From: Sva-07 sp963715285
GTDB lineage: Bacteria; Actinomycetota; Acidimicrobiia; Acidimicrobiales; Ilumatobacteraceae
NCBI GenBank assembly: GCA_963715285.1
Contig: CAVQRU010000044.1
Span: forward strand, 175,202-239,201
Length of the DNA: 64,000 nucleotides
Reading direction: 5' to 3'
In this document: piece by piece, positions 17,813 to 26,495 of the stretch
How the letters are laid out: every line of letters starts with the position of its first letter
How positions within the stretch are numbered: position 1 is the first letter of the stretch
Position numbers and translations under genes: made by a program
The notes under the pieces: generated by a model
What the model saw: only the letters and a program-made list of their open reading frames with translations
The model's database searches: none
What the model was told of the DNA's origin: nothing

Positions 17813-18931
17813 TCACAGGTTGCCCCGGCGCTCCTGCTCGTGCTCGATCGACTCGAACAACGCCTTGAAGTTGCCCTCACCGAAGCCGGTGGCACCACCA
17901 CGCTGGATGATCTCGATGAACACGGTCGGGCGATCGGTGATCGGCTCGGTGAACAGCTGCAGCAGGTGCCCGTCGCTCTCGTGGTCGACGAGGATGCCGA
18001 GCTGCTCGACGGCATCCCATGGCACGTCGAGGAAGCCGAGCCGGTTGCGGACGTCGTGGAAGTACTCGGCGTTCGCTTCGAGGAACCGAACGCCGCGAGC
18101 GCGCAGCGCGGTGATCGCCTGGACGATGTCGCTCGTGCCGAGCGCGATGTGTTGCACGCCCGGCCCGCGATAGGTGTCGAGGTACTCCTGGATCTGGCTG
18201 CGTTTGAGGCCTTCGGCGGGTTCGTTGAGCGGCATCGTGACGCCGGCGTCGTTGGTCATCACCGTGGATCGCAGCGCGCTGTACTCGGTGGCGATCTGGT
18301 GCTCGTCGAAGTGGCGGAGCTGCCGGAAGCCCATCACGTCTTCGTAGAACCCCACCCATCCGTCGAGCTTGCCCGCCTCGACGTTGCCGACGACGTGGTC
18401 GATGCGTTCCAGCCCGACCGGCGGACCGACGGGCTTCGGCGGCAGGCCGGTGGTGAGGTAGCCCGGGCAGTAGTGACCGGTGTAGTCACGGCGATCGACG
18501 AAGGTGTGCTTGGTCTCGCCGTAGGTACCGATCGCGGCGAGTCGCAGCGTGCCGTGTTCGTCGCTGAGTTCGTAGGGCTCACGGACCGACCGGGCACCGC
18601 GGGCGATCGCCGCCTCGTAGGTGGCGGTGGCGTCGTCGACGACGAACGCGAGATCCTGCGCACCGTCACCGTGCTCGCGGACGTGGGTCCAGATCGGCGA
18701 GTCGGGCGTGAGGCCGGCCGTGACGACGAAGCGGATGTCCCCCTGCTCCAGCAGATACGACGCGACGTCGTCGCATCCGGTCTCCGGCCCCGCATAGGCG
18801 GTGACCTCGAACCCGAAGGCAGCCGTGAGGAAGCCGGCGGTGGCGCGGGCGTTGCCGACGTAGAACTCGACCGAATCCCAGCCCTTCAGGCGCGATGCCG
18901 GCGCGGTCGCGACACGTTCGAGTGTGGTCAT
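17813..18931 (-). CDS. hppD: 4-hydroxyphenylpyruvate dioxygenase
   Basis: HPPD converts 4-hydroxyphenylpyruvate to homogentisate, the substrate of the next gene. The 372-residue protein has two vicinal-oxygen-chelate halves. The iron ligands appear in RIDHVVGN, GVQHIALGTSD and FIEIIQRGG, and the C-terminus FGEGNFKALFESIE is the conserved gating helix. ATG 18931 starts MTTLERV. The promoter region contains a perfect palindrome shared with the divergent Lrp gene. Confidence 0.96.
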   Translation of the reverse strand: MTTLERVATAPASRLKGWDSVEFYVGNARATAGFLTAAFGFEVTAYAGPETGCDDVASYLLEQGDIRFVVTAGLTPDSPIWTHVREHGDGAQDLAFVVDDATATYEAAIARGARSVREPYELSDEHGTLRLAAIGTYGETKHTFVDRRDYTGHYCPGYLTTGLPPKPVGPPVGLERIDHVVGNVEAGKLDGWVGFYEDVMGFRQLRHFDEHQIATEYSALRSTVMTNDAGVTMPLNEPAEGLKRSQIQEYLDTYRGPGVQHIALGTSDIVQAITALRARGVRFLEANAEYFHDVRNRLGFLDVPWDAVEQLGILVDHESDGHLLQLFTEPITDRPTVFIEIIQRGGATGFGEGNFKALFESIEHEQERRGNL

Positions 18932-18965
18932 GTCAGATCCCCCAGTGACGGCTCGTGAAGCACCA

Positions 18966-19029
18966 ATCGTCTCTCGGCCGAACAGAACGATCAAGACTTC
19001 TCTTGATCACTGTGCAGATTGTCTACTCT
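18966..19029. promoter_or_regulatory. divergent hppD/lrp promoter region with palindromic operator
   Basis: A perfect inverted repeat GATCAAGA (18989-18996) and TCTTGATC (19001-19008) separated by four bases sits midway between the divergent start codons. Each arm supplies a TTGATC -35-like box. Towards hppD a GACGAT -10-like box follows after 17 bases (18971-18966). Towards lrp a TACTCT box lies at 19024-19029 after 15 bases. Binding at the palindrome would control both genes. Confidence 0.65.
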
Positions 19030-19060
19030 CCACGCATGGGGACGCTCGAAAGTGGTCACG

Positions 19061-19537
19061 ATGCCCAATGAGCCGTGGGACGATCTCGATGCGCGGCTGA
19101 TCGGCCTGCTTCGCTCGACGCCGAACCTGCCGGTGGTCGAGATGGCCCGCCGGCTCGACGTCGCGCGGGGAACGGTGCAGGCCCGCCTCGACCGGTTGAT
19201 CCGGGACGGCGTGATCGTCGGCTTCGGACCCGACGTCGATCGCGCGGCGGCCGGGTTCGGCGTGCTCGCCTTCGCGACGCTCGAGATCGCACAGGGCAGC
19301 GACGCTCAGATCGTGGCCGGCCTCGACGACATCGCCGAGGTGTTGGAGGTGCATGCCGTCACCGGTCCCGGCGATCTCCACCTGCGCATCGTCGCTCGGT
19401 CGAACGAGCACCTCCACGATGTGCTGCAACGCATCCTCGAACTGCCCGGCATCACCCGAACCGAGACCCACCTCGCGCTGCACACCTCGATCGATCGCAC
19501 CGTCGCCGACCTCGTCGGCGCGAGACTCACGACCTGA
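19061..19537 (+). CDS. Lrp/AsnC-family regulator
   Basis: A 158-residue regulator. An N-terminal helix-turn-helix (VVEMARRLDVARGTVQARLDRL) is followed by an Lrp-type ligand-binding domain (AIAEVLEVHAVTGPGDLHLRIV-like region). It is divergent from hppD-hmgA, so it probably controls tyrosine catabolism in response to an aromatic amino acid or intermediate; this is inference from context. ATG 19061 was chosen; GTG 19052 is also possible. Confidence 0.9.
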   Translation: MPNEPWDDLDARLIGLLRSTPNLPVVEMARRLDVARGTVQARLDRLIRDGVIVGFGPDVDRAAAGFGVLAFATLEIAQGSDAQIVAGLDDIAEVLEVHAVTGPGDLHLRIVARSNEHLHDVLQRILELPGITRTETHLALHTSIDRTVADLVGARLTT

Positions 19538-19558
19538 CACCGAACGCGAGGAGCTCCC

Positions 19559-20365
19559 ATGTCGTCCGAACCCCTGCTCGTCACCAAACGGCCCGACGGT
19601 GTCGCCATCGTCTCGACCAACGACGATCCGCTCAACCGCATGTCGGTCGCGTACATCGACCTGCTCGACGAGGTGATCGACGACATCGCTGCCGACGACG
19701 CGATCCGGGCATTCGTGCTCACCTCGGAGGGAACCACCAACTTCTCGGTCGGGATGAACCTCAAGGAACTCGGCGGCGTCATGCGTGAGCGCGGGGTGGA
19801 CGCCTTCTTCGACCAACGAGTCGACCTGATCTCGCGCATCGAGACGATGGGCAAGCCGTCCGTGGCCACCCTGTTCGGCTACTGCCTGGGCGGCGGGCTC
19901 GAGCTGCCGCTCGGCTGCACGTTCCGCCTGGCTGCCGCCGAAGGAGCCTCGATCGGGCTGCCCGAGATGGACCTCGGCACCACACCGGCGTGGGGTGGGT
20001 CGGCCCGCCTCGCCAAGTGCGTCGGCCGCAACCACGCGCTCGACATGATCCTGAGGGCCAAGAAGATCACCGGCCCGGAAGCGCTCTCGATCGGCCTCGT
20101 CACCGAGGTGTGGCCGCTCGCCGAGCTGAAGGATCGCGCAATCGCATTGGCCGTCGAACTCGCCGCGCAGCCGCGCCTGGCGGTGAAGGCGGTGCTCGAT
20201 GCCCTGCACGACAGCGAGGACAAGACCCTCGAGGAGCTGCTCGCCGCGGAGCGCGCCGGGGTCCACGCCACCAGGAACACGCCCGACTCCGCCGAGGGCA
20301 TCACCGCGTTCCTCGAGAAGCGACGACCGGTGTTCAACCGGTCGCTGCCGACCGCCACCCCGTGA
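19559..20365 (+). CDS. enoyl-CoA hydratase/isomerase family protein
   Basis: A 268-residue crotonase-fold protein, 21 bases after the Lrp gene and preceded by GAGGAG. Oxyanion-hole segments are visible in TNFSVGMNLKELG and GYCLGGGLELPLGC, and the acidic catalytic region in GLPEMDLGTTPAWGG. It probably acts on a CoA thioester in amino-acid or fatty-acid breakdown. The exact substrate cannot be told. Confidence 0.88.
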   Translation: MSSEPLLVTKRPDGVAIVSTNDDPLNRMSVAYIDLLDEVIDDIAADDAIRAFVLTSEGTTNFSVGMNLKELGGVMRERGVDAFFDQRVDLISRIETMGKPSVATLFGYCLGGGLELPLGCTFRLAAAEGASIGLPEMDLGTTPAWGGSARLAKCVGRNHALDMILRAKKITGPEALSIGLVTEVWPLAELKDRAIALAVELAAQPRLAVKAVLDALHDSEDKTLEELLAAERAGVHATRNTPDSAEGITAFLEKRRPVFNRSLPTATP

Positions 20366-20391
20366 CCGTCACCCCGTGACCGTCGACGCCG

Positions 20392-21030
20392 TCAGGGGCG
20401 CGAGGGATCGATCACCACGTCGGCGCGATGGCGGGTTGCGGCGATGAGCGCGGCGTTCGCCTCGTCCGACGCCAGGACGAACTCGCGAGCGTCGTCGGGC
20501 GACCGGCCGTGCGCGACGTGGCGGTTGACGAGTCGTTCGACCCTCGTGTCGTCATCGACGTCGATGTAGGCGATCTGGTCGAACAGCGCTCGCAGTGCTC
20601 GCCAGGGAGGGCGTTCGAGGAGCAGGTAGTTGCCTTCGACGATCACGATGTGGTCGTCCGGCTGGACGCTGATCGCAGCATCGGTCGTGCGGTCGGCGAC
20701 GCGGTCGAACAACGGCCCCGACACCGGACCGTCGGTGTGGCGCAGCTGTTCGACGAGCCGTACGAAGCCGTCCGCGTCGAACGTCTCGGGCGCGCCCTTC
20801 ACGGCACGCAACCCCAACCGGTCGAGTTCGGTGTTGTCGAGATGGAAGCCGTCCATCGGCACCACGACGGCGCCGAGTGCGTCGGCCAGACGGGCGGCGA
20901 CGGTCGACTTGCCGCTTCCCGGCGGCCCGGCCAGGCCGAACACGTAGCGACGGCGGCCGCGTGCGTCGTCCGCGACCCGCGAGACCAGCTCGGCGAACCC
21001 GAGCTCCGAACCGTCGTCGCGCTCACCCAT
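20392..21030 (-). CDS. P-loop nucleoside/sugar kinase (uridine-kinase-like)
   Basis: A 212-residue kinase of the phosphoribulokinase/uridine kinase superfamily. Walker A is GPPGSGKST, and MDGFHLDN holds the catalytic Asp after the second strand, as in the FrcK/PanK-like group. The lid region contains RHVAHGRSPDDA. The substrate is probably a nucleoside, sugar or pantothenate-like compound. The ATG at 21030 overlaps the upstream DoxX stop by eight bases. Confidence 0.8.
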   Translation of the reverse strand: MGERDDGSELGFAELVSRVADDARGRRRYVFGLAGPPGSGKSTVAARLADALGAVVVPMDGFHLDNTELDRLGLRAVKGAPETFDADGFVRLVEQLRHTDGPVSGPLFDRVADRTTDAAISVQPDDHIVIVEGNYLLLERPPWRALRALFDQIAYIDVDDDTRVERLVNRHVAHGRSPDDAREFVLASDEANAALIAATRHRADVVIDPSRP

Positions 21031-21481
21031 CGGCGCGGGCGGGCGTGGCCGGCCAGGTGCCGGCTCGGAATGCCTGCCAGGCACCGGTCGCGCCGAGCGC
21101 CCAGATCACCAGAACCGGTTGGAAGAAGAGCCGGGCGAACCGCTTGGTGTCGGTGTCGAGCCCGAATGCGTCGACGCCCTCGGTCCACTGGGCGATGTTG
21201 CCGGGGAAGATGACGACGAAGAAGGCTGCCACGATCGTGCCGACCACGACCCGGTGGCGGGGCAGCCCGATCAGCGCAGCGCCGAGCGCGATCTCGACGA
21301 TGCCGGATGCGATGACGACGACGTCCTCGTCGATCGGGAACCACGCGGGCACCTGCGCCTGGAATTCACTGCGTTGGGTGGTGAGGTGACCGATCCCGGC
21401 GCCGATCAGGGCCCCGCCGAGGAGCCAGCGCAGCACCGAACGGAGGCCGACACCATCGAGCGGACGTGAGATGTCGGACAT
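21023..21481 (-). CDS. DoxX-family membrane protein
   Basis: A 152-residue membrane protein with four hydrophobic segments, starting VLRWLLGGALIGAGIGHLT and containing the DoxX-like loop VIFPGNIAQWTEGVDAFGLDTD. DoxX proteins are small membrane proteins linked to redox stress or sulfur chemistry in some species. It is co-directional and overlapping with the kinase downstream. The function here is unknown. Confidence 0.8.
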   Translation of the reverse strand: MSDISRPLDGVGLRSVLRWLLGGALIGAGIGHLTTQRSEFQAQVPAWFPIDEDVVVIASGIVEIALGAALIGLPRHRVVVGTIVAAFFVVIFPGNIAQWTEGVDAFGLDTDTKRFARLFFQPVLVIWALGATGAWQAFRAGTWPATPARADG

Positions 21482-21510
21482 GGTCCGATGGTACGGCAGG
21501 GAACGGTCGA

Positions 21511-22629
21511 TCAACCCGGCTCGACGACGCGTGCGGTCTGCTCGGCGATCGCGTGTTCTTCGTCGGTGGGGACGACGAGCACGGCCGTCGATGCGTCGTC
21601 TCGCGAGATCACCGGCTCGGAGCGCTCGTTGCGGCCCTCGTCGAGGGCGATGCCGAACACGCCGAGCCCGGCGCACACCCGCGAGCGCACGAGCGCGCTG
21701 TGCTCACCGATGCCGGCGGTGAACACCAGCGCATCACAGCCCCCGAGCACGGCGACGTAGGCCCCGACGTACTTGCGGATCCGGTGGCAGAACACGTCGA
21801 GCGCGAGGTCGGCGGCCGCTGCGTCAGCCGACGGCCCGGCGGTGATGCGTGCCGTGATCTCGCGCATGTCCGAGTCGCCACACAACCCGAACAGACCGCT
21901 CGACCGGTTGAGTTCGGCGAGCACGTCGGCTTCCGACTGACCGCTGGCGGCGGCGACGTGGCCGATCACGGCGGGGTCGATGTCGCCCGAACGTGTGCCC
22001 ATCACGAGGCCTTCGAGCGGCGACAGCCCCATCGAGGTCTCGACGCTGCGGCCGTGGTCGACCGCGGTGATCGACGCGCCGTTGCCGAGGTGGGCGACGA
22101 TCAGGTCGAGTTCGTCCCGCGGGCGCCCGAGCACGGCGGCGGCGCGCGTCGACACGTAGTCGTGCGAGGTTCCGTGGAAGCCGTAGCGGCGAACGCCGTA
22201 CTGGTCGTACCACTCCGCCGGCACGGCATATCGGTAGGCCGCCGGCGGCAGCGTGCGGTGGAACGCCGTGTCGAACACCGCGACCTGGGCGAGACTCGGC
22301 CAGGCGACCCGGGCGGCTTCGATGCCGGCGAGGTTGGCCGGGTTGTGCAGCGGGGCGAGCGGCGCGAGTTCGCGGATCGCGTCGACCACGGCGTCGTCGA
22401 TGCGGACCGGCTCGGAGAACACGTCGCCGCCGTGCACCACCCGGTGCCCGATCGCCTCGATCGGTCGGCCGAGCCGTTCGACCCCTGCGACGACGTCGCG
22501 GAGGGCCGCTGCATGGTCGACGACCTCCTCGACGATGCCACCCGCCAGGTGTTCGCCGGTGTCGGAGTCGACGAGTTGGTACTTGACCGACGAGCTGCCG
22601 GCGTTCAGCACGAGCACCAACATCGTCAC
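21511..22629 (-). CDS. ackA: acetate kinase
   Basis: The enzyme interconverts acetyl phosphate plus ADP with acetate plus ATP. The 372-residue protein begins with the ASKHA signature VLNAGSSSVKYQLVD and contains RYGFHGTSHDYV, VAHLGNGASITAV, MGLSPLEGLVMGTRSGDIDP and VFTAGIGEHS. It starts four bases after pta, forming the classic pta-ackA operon. An ATG two codons downstream is an equally possible start. Confidence 0.97.
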   Translation of the reverse strand: MTMLVLVLNAGSSSVKYQLVDSDTGEHLAGGIVEEVVDHAAALRDVVAGVERLGRPIEAIGHRVVHGGDVFSEPVRIDDAVVDAIRELAPLAPLHNPANLAGIEAARVAWPSLAQVAVFDTAFHRTLPPAAYRYAVPAEWYDQYGVRRYGFHGTSHDYVSTRAAAVLGRPRDELDLIVAHLGNGASITAVDHGRSVETSMGLSPLEGLVMGTRSGDIDPAVIGHVAAASGQSEADVLAELNRSSGLFGLCGDSDMREITARITAGPSADAAAADLALDVFCHRIRKYVGAYVAVLGGCDALVFTAGIGEHSALVRSRVCAGLGVFGIALDEGRNERSEPVISRDDASTAVLVVPTDEEHAIAEQTARVVEPG

Positions 22630-22633
22630 ACCG

Positions 22634-24739
22634 TCACGTTTCAGGCCCGGTCAGCCGGTCGGCACGGTCGGCACGGTCGGCGCCGACCTGGATGGCGGTG
22701 ATCGCGATCGTGTTGACGATGTCCGTGACGGTGGCACCACGCGACAGGTCGTTGACGGGCTTGTTGAGCCCCTGGAGCACGGGGCCGACGGCGACGGCAC
22801 CGGCCGAGCGCTGCACCGCTTTGTAGGTGTTGTTGCCGGTGTTGAGGTCGGGGAAGATGAAGACGGTGGCGGAGCCCGCCACCGTGCTGTCGGGCAGCTT
22901 GCTGCGGGCGACGTCGAGGTCGACGGCGGCGTCGTACTGGATCGGCCCCTCCACCTTCAGGTCGGGGCGCAGCTCCCGTACCCGTTCGGTCGCCGTGCGC
23001 ACCTTGTCGACATCGGCGCCGGTGCCCGAGGCGCCCGTCGAGTAGCTGAGCATCGCGATCCGGGGTTCGATGCCGAACATTGCGGCCGTGTCGGCGGACG
23101 AGATCGCGATGTCGGCGAGCTGTTGGGCGTTGGGGTCCGTGTTGACGGCGCAGTCGCCGTAGACGAGCACGCGGTCGGACAGCAACATCAGGAACACGCT
23201 CGACACGATCGAGATGCCGGGCTTGGTCTTCACGAACTCGAGGGAGGGGCGGATCGTGTGGGCGGTCGTGTGCATCGCTCCGGACACCATGGCGTCGACG
23301 AGACCTTCGTGCACCATCATCGTGCCGAAGTAGCTGACGTCGGTCATGATGTCGTGGGCGAGTTTGAGCGTGATGCCCTTGTGGCCGCGCAGCTCGAAGT
23401 ACCGCTGTCCGAACCGATCGAGCCATTCGCTGTCGAGCGGGTCGATCACGGGCACGTCGTCGAGGACGAGTCCGAGTTCGGTGGCCCGCTCGCGGACGGC
23501 ATCGACGTTGCCGAGCAGGGTGAGATCACACACCTGGCGACGCCTGATCCGGTCGGCGGCGCGCAGGACCCGGTCGTCGGCACCTTCGGGCAGGACGATG
23601 TGGGCACGGGCGGCCCGAGCGCGTTCGATGAGCTCGTACTGGAACATGACGGGCGTCATCACGTCGGAGCGCCCGATCTCGATGCGGTGTTCGAGCACGT
23701 TCAGGTCGACGTGTTCCTCGAAGTGGCCGAGGGCGATGTCGATCTTGCGTTGGTCGCCGGCGGTGATCGCTCCCTCGACGGCGTTGGCGGCGATCGCGGT
23801 GTCGTAGGTGTCGGTGTCGACGGCCAGCAGCGGGATCGTCGAGCCGCCGGACATCCCGTCGATCAACGCGACGACCCTCGGGTCGGGCCGCAGACCACCA
23901 CTGACGAGCACGCCGGTGACACCGGGGTAGGCCGACGACGACCGCGTCGTCGCCGCGGCGATGATCACGTCGGCGCGGTCACCCGGGGTGATGAAGACGG
24001 TGTCGTCGAGCACGTGGTCGAGCAGGTTCTGCACCGACATGGCGGCGACCTTGATGGCTCCCACCGGCCGGGTGAGGTCGTCGGGGTCACCGGCGACGAG
24101 CTCGGCGCCCAGCGCCCTGCGGAGCTGGTCGAGCGACGGCTGACGCAGCGTCGGCTCCTCGACGATCGCCCAGACGGGGTCGTCGAGGGCGATGCGGCCC
24201 AGTGCGTCGTCGAGCAGTTCGAGCGCCGTCGGTTCGACCCGGTTGACGATGATCGCCGCGATCGCATCCTCGCCGAACGAGTCGCGCCCGATCACGATCC
24301 GTTCGACGATCTCGGCGGCGCTGCAGCGATGCCCGTCGACGACCGCCACGATCGGGAGTCCGAGGTGTTCGGCGATTCGGGCGTTGACCTCCAGCTCGAT
24401 CGGTGAGGACGCCCCGGTGAAGTCGGTCCCCTCGACCACGACGAAGTCGCTGGCCGATTCGATCTGCTTGAACCGCTCGACGATCCGTTCCATGCCGGCA
24501 CGGTTCGCCGGGCCGACATCGGTGCGTTGCGCGGCGGTGAAGGCGTAGCCGATGCGCTCGTCGGGCACCTGGTACTGCGAGCGGATCAACTCGAGGTCGT
24601 TGTCGGGGAGCGCCTGGACGACCGGACGGTAGAAGCCGACGCGCGACACCCGGCGCGACAACAGCTCGACCAGCCCGAGTGCCACGATCGACTTGCCGCT
24701 CGCCGGTCCCATCGCCGTGAGATAGACCGCTCCTGCCAC
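22634..24739 (-). CDS. pta: phosphate acetyltransferase, long form
   Basis: Pta interconverts acetyl-CoA and acetyl phosphate. The 701-residue long form has an N-terminal P-loop domain (MGPASGKSIVALGLVELLSR), a central DRTGG domain and a C-terminal catalytic PTA_PTB domain (LPEGADDRVLRAADRI and MLSYSTGASGTGADVDKV). The first gene of the pta-ackA pair. Length and domain order match the E. coli type. Confidence 0.97.
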   Translation of the reverse strand: MAGAVYLTAMGPASGKSIVALGLVELLSRRVSRVGFYRPVVQALPDNDLELIRSQYQVPDERIGYAFTAAQRTDVGPANRAGMERIVERFKQIESASDFVVVEGTDFTGASSPIELEVNARIAEHLGLPIVAVVDGHRCSAAEIVERIVIGRDSFGEDAIAAIIVNRVEPTALELLDDALGRIALDDPVWAIVEEPTLRQPSLDQLRRALGAELVAGDPDDLTRPVGAIKVAAMSVQNLLDHVLDDTVFITPGDRADVIIAAATTRSSSAYPGVTGVLVSGGLRPDPRVVALIDGMSGGSTIPLLAVDTDTYDTAIAANAVEGAITAGDQRKIDIALGHFEEHVDLNVLEHRIEIGRSDVMTPVMFQYELIERARAARAHIVLPEGADDRVLRAADRIRRRQVCDLTLLGNVDAVRERATELGLVLDDVPVIDPLDSEWLDRFGQRYFELRGHKGITLKLAHDIMTDVSYFGTMMVHEGLVDAMVSGAMHTTAHTIRPSLEFVKTKPGISIVSSVFLMLLSDRVLVYGDCAVNTDPNAQQLADIAISSADTAAMFGIEPRIAMLSYSTGASGTGADVDKVRTATERVRELRPDLKVEGPIQYDAAVDLDVARSKLPDSTVAGSATVFIFPDLNTGNNTYKAVQRSAGAVAVGPVLQGLNKPVNDLSRGATVTDIVNTIAITAIQVGADRADRADRLTGPET

Positions 24740-24872
24740 GGGTTCGAGCGTAGCCCTGGTGTGTCCAGGCGGTTCCCGATTCGAGCGGGAGGCGCTGCGA
24801 GCGGTGCAGCGGGGGGCGGTGCGAGCGGAGGGGCGGTGCGAGCGGAACAGCTGCGCGAGCGGAGCGGGCCGC

Positions 24873-25586
24873 TCAGTCCGGCTCGACGAAGCACCTGACC
24901 AGCTCCGCGACCGTGCTGCGTTCGCGTCGGGCGTCGGCGCTGCCCCCGCACAACAGCCGTGAGGCCCGCGCCGGCCGGTCGTCGAGCAGGTCGCCGTGGC
25001 CCATCGAGTCGATCACGACGTGCGTCGCACCGGGTGGCGCGGCGGCGGCGAAGTGCTGGTGGTTCACTGCCGCCGGTGCACAGCGACCTCCGAGGCCGGC
25101 GCCGACGACGAGTGTCCTGGCGGTGAACCCTGCCGGCTCGGCCGCTGCGACCGGCGCGCTCGGGTGTCGTCCTGCGCCGTCGACCGGGTCGATGACGACG
25201 ACGCCGTGGGGCTCGACGTGTTCCGCGACCCGCCAGGCGACCTGCCCGCCGCGGGAGTGCCCGGCGAGCCACACCTCGTCCGCTCCGCGGGTGGCGACGA
25301 CGTGTTCGACCAGCCGGGTCCCCGCCGCGGCCTCCTCGGCCGGCGACGGGTGCCCTGCGAGAGGACCGGGGCCCCGGCGGTACATCTGGGGCGCGACGAT
25401 CGAGGTCCGGTCGGACACGATCGACGCGAACAACGACCGGTAGCTCCACGGCGACACCATGAAGCCCGGGAAGAAGACGATCACGCGACCGCCTGGTGCG
25501 TTCGACCGGCCCGGGTCGACCAGGAGGGCGCGCACGGCGCCGGGCAGGTCCGTTGCGGTGGCGAACACCGGGTCGACGCTGCCCAC
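24873..25586 (-). CDS. alpha/beta hydrolase
   Basis: A 237-residue cytoplasmic hydrolase with the nucleophile elbow AGHSRGG, an oxyanion strand in VIVFFPGFMVSPWSY and a histidine in IDSMGHGD. The fold resembles chlorophyllase/lipase-like enzymes. The GTG at 25586 was chosen because the further upstream frame runs into the palindromic repeats. The substrate is unknown. Confidence 0.75.
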   Translation of the reverse strand: MGSVDPVFATATDLPGAVRALLVDPGRSNAPGGRVIVFFPGFMVSPWSYRSLFASIVSDRTSIVAPQMYRRGPGPLAGHPSPAEEAAAGTRLVEHVVATRGADEVWLAGHSRGGQVAWRVAEHVEPHGVVVIDPVDGAGRHPSAPVAAAEPAGFTARTLVVGAGLGGRCAPAAVNHQHFAAAAPPGATHVVIDSMGHGDLLDDRPARASRLLCGGSADARRERSTVAELVRCFVEPD

Positions 25587-25609
25587 GCCGTGACCGTACC
25601 AACCCCCCA

Positions 25610-25741
25610 GCGATGAGCGAACGCCCCGGATACCGAGCTTTCGCTCATCGCCCCCCGCTCGAACCCCCCAGCGATGAGCGAGCGCCCCGGATACCGAGCT
25701 TTCGCTCATCGCCCCCCGCTCGAATCGCCGAGCGATGAGCG
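25610..25741. repeat. palindromic repeat cluster, GCGATGAGCGA family, locus 1
   Basis: Two complete hairpins (25610-25651 and 25671-25712) and one half copy (25732-25741) recur with a 61-base period. Each full copy has 11-base arms GCGATGAGCGA and TCGCTCATCGC around a 20-base loop. The same arms with a different loop recur at 36.5 kb. No coding role is credible. Confidence 0.9.
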
Positions 25742-25781
25742 TACGGCCGCCATCCGGTCCGCTCGCTCGTGACCGGAGCGG

Positions 25782-26429
25782 TCAGGTCGTGCGGGCGAGG
25801 CCGTCGAGGATGAGGTCGAGCACGAGCTCGAAGCTGCGGGCGGTGTCGCCGTCGAGATGTTGCTGGATGTGGGTGACGGTGTGGGGCAGCTGCTCGGCGG
25901 AGAGCCCCTCCATGAAGGTGCGGGCGAGCGCGTCGGGGTCGCTGCCGGCGGGGATGACGTAGGCCATCGCCTGCTCCTGGAGGGTGTAGCCGATCACGTG
26001 GTTGTTGACGGCGTGGAAGGCGAGGTGGGCCACCGGGGGTGGCATGTCGGTGGCGGCGAGCGCGGCGAGGAGGTACTCCATGTGTTGGACGCGGGCCGGG
26101 CCCGGGAGTTGGCGCAGCCACAGCGACGCCGCCCACGGGTGCCGCACGAGCGCCGCACGCGTGTCGATGGCGAGCGTGCGCACGGCGACCAGCGGGTCGT
26201 CGTCGGGATTCGGCGCGGGGATCTCGGCGGCGACCGCGTCGACCATGAGTGCGAGCACCTCGTCCTTGTTGGCGACGTGGTTGTAGAGCGACATCACCTC
26301 GTAGCCGAGCTCGGCGGCGAGCTTGCGCATCGAGAGGGCGTCGGTGCCGCGCTCGTCGGCGAAGGCGACCGCCCGGGCGACGATCGATTCACGATCGAGG
26401 GGTTCACGTTCGGTCGTCGCCGCACTCAC
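25782..26429 (-). CDS. TetR-family regulator with TetR_C_1-type domain
   Basis: A 215-residue repressor. The N-terminal helix-turn-helix includes SMRKLAAELGYEVMSLYNHVANKDE, the classic TetR recognition region, followed by an all-helical ligand domain. The GTG at 26429 gives the usual length. It is divergent from the oxidoreductase at 26496 and shares a double palindromic operator with it, so it most likely represses that gene and itself. Confidence 0.9.
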   Translation of the reverse strand: MSAATTEREPLDRESIVARAVAFADERGTDALSMRKLAAELGYEVMSLYNHVANKDEVLALMVDAVAAEIPAPNPDDDPLVAVRTLAIDTRAALVRHPWAASLWLRQLPGPARVQHMEYLLAALAATDMPPPVAHLAFHAVNNHVIGYTLQEQAMAYVIPAGSDPDALARTFMEGLSAEQLPHTVTHIQQHLDGDTARSFELVLDLILDGLARTT

Positions 26430-26431
26430 GC

Positions 26432-26473
26432 TTGACAACGTACACTGTACGCAGTACAACGTACAGTGTACGT
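26432..26473. promoter_or_regulatory. TetR-controlled promoter with two operators
   Basis: A TTGACA -35 box (26432-26437) and TACAAC -10-like box (26455-26460) are 17 bases apart on the plus strand. Two near-palindromes, GTACACTGTAC (26440-26450) and GTACAGTGTAC (26461-26471), lie in the spacer and just after the -10. Together they form a perfect 14-base inverted repeat (26438-26451 with 26460-26473). Their centres are 21 bases apart, two helical turns, as for paired TetR dimers. Confidence 0.85.
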
Positions 26474-26495
26474 ACAGCCTCGACTGGAGATCCAG

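Noticed and set aside
24740..24872. Possible gene or RNA in the gap before pta
   Set aside because: It only contains short GCGAGCGG-type repeats and no start with coding potential.
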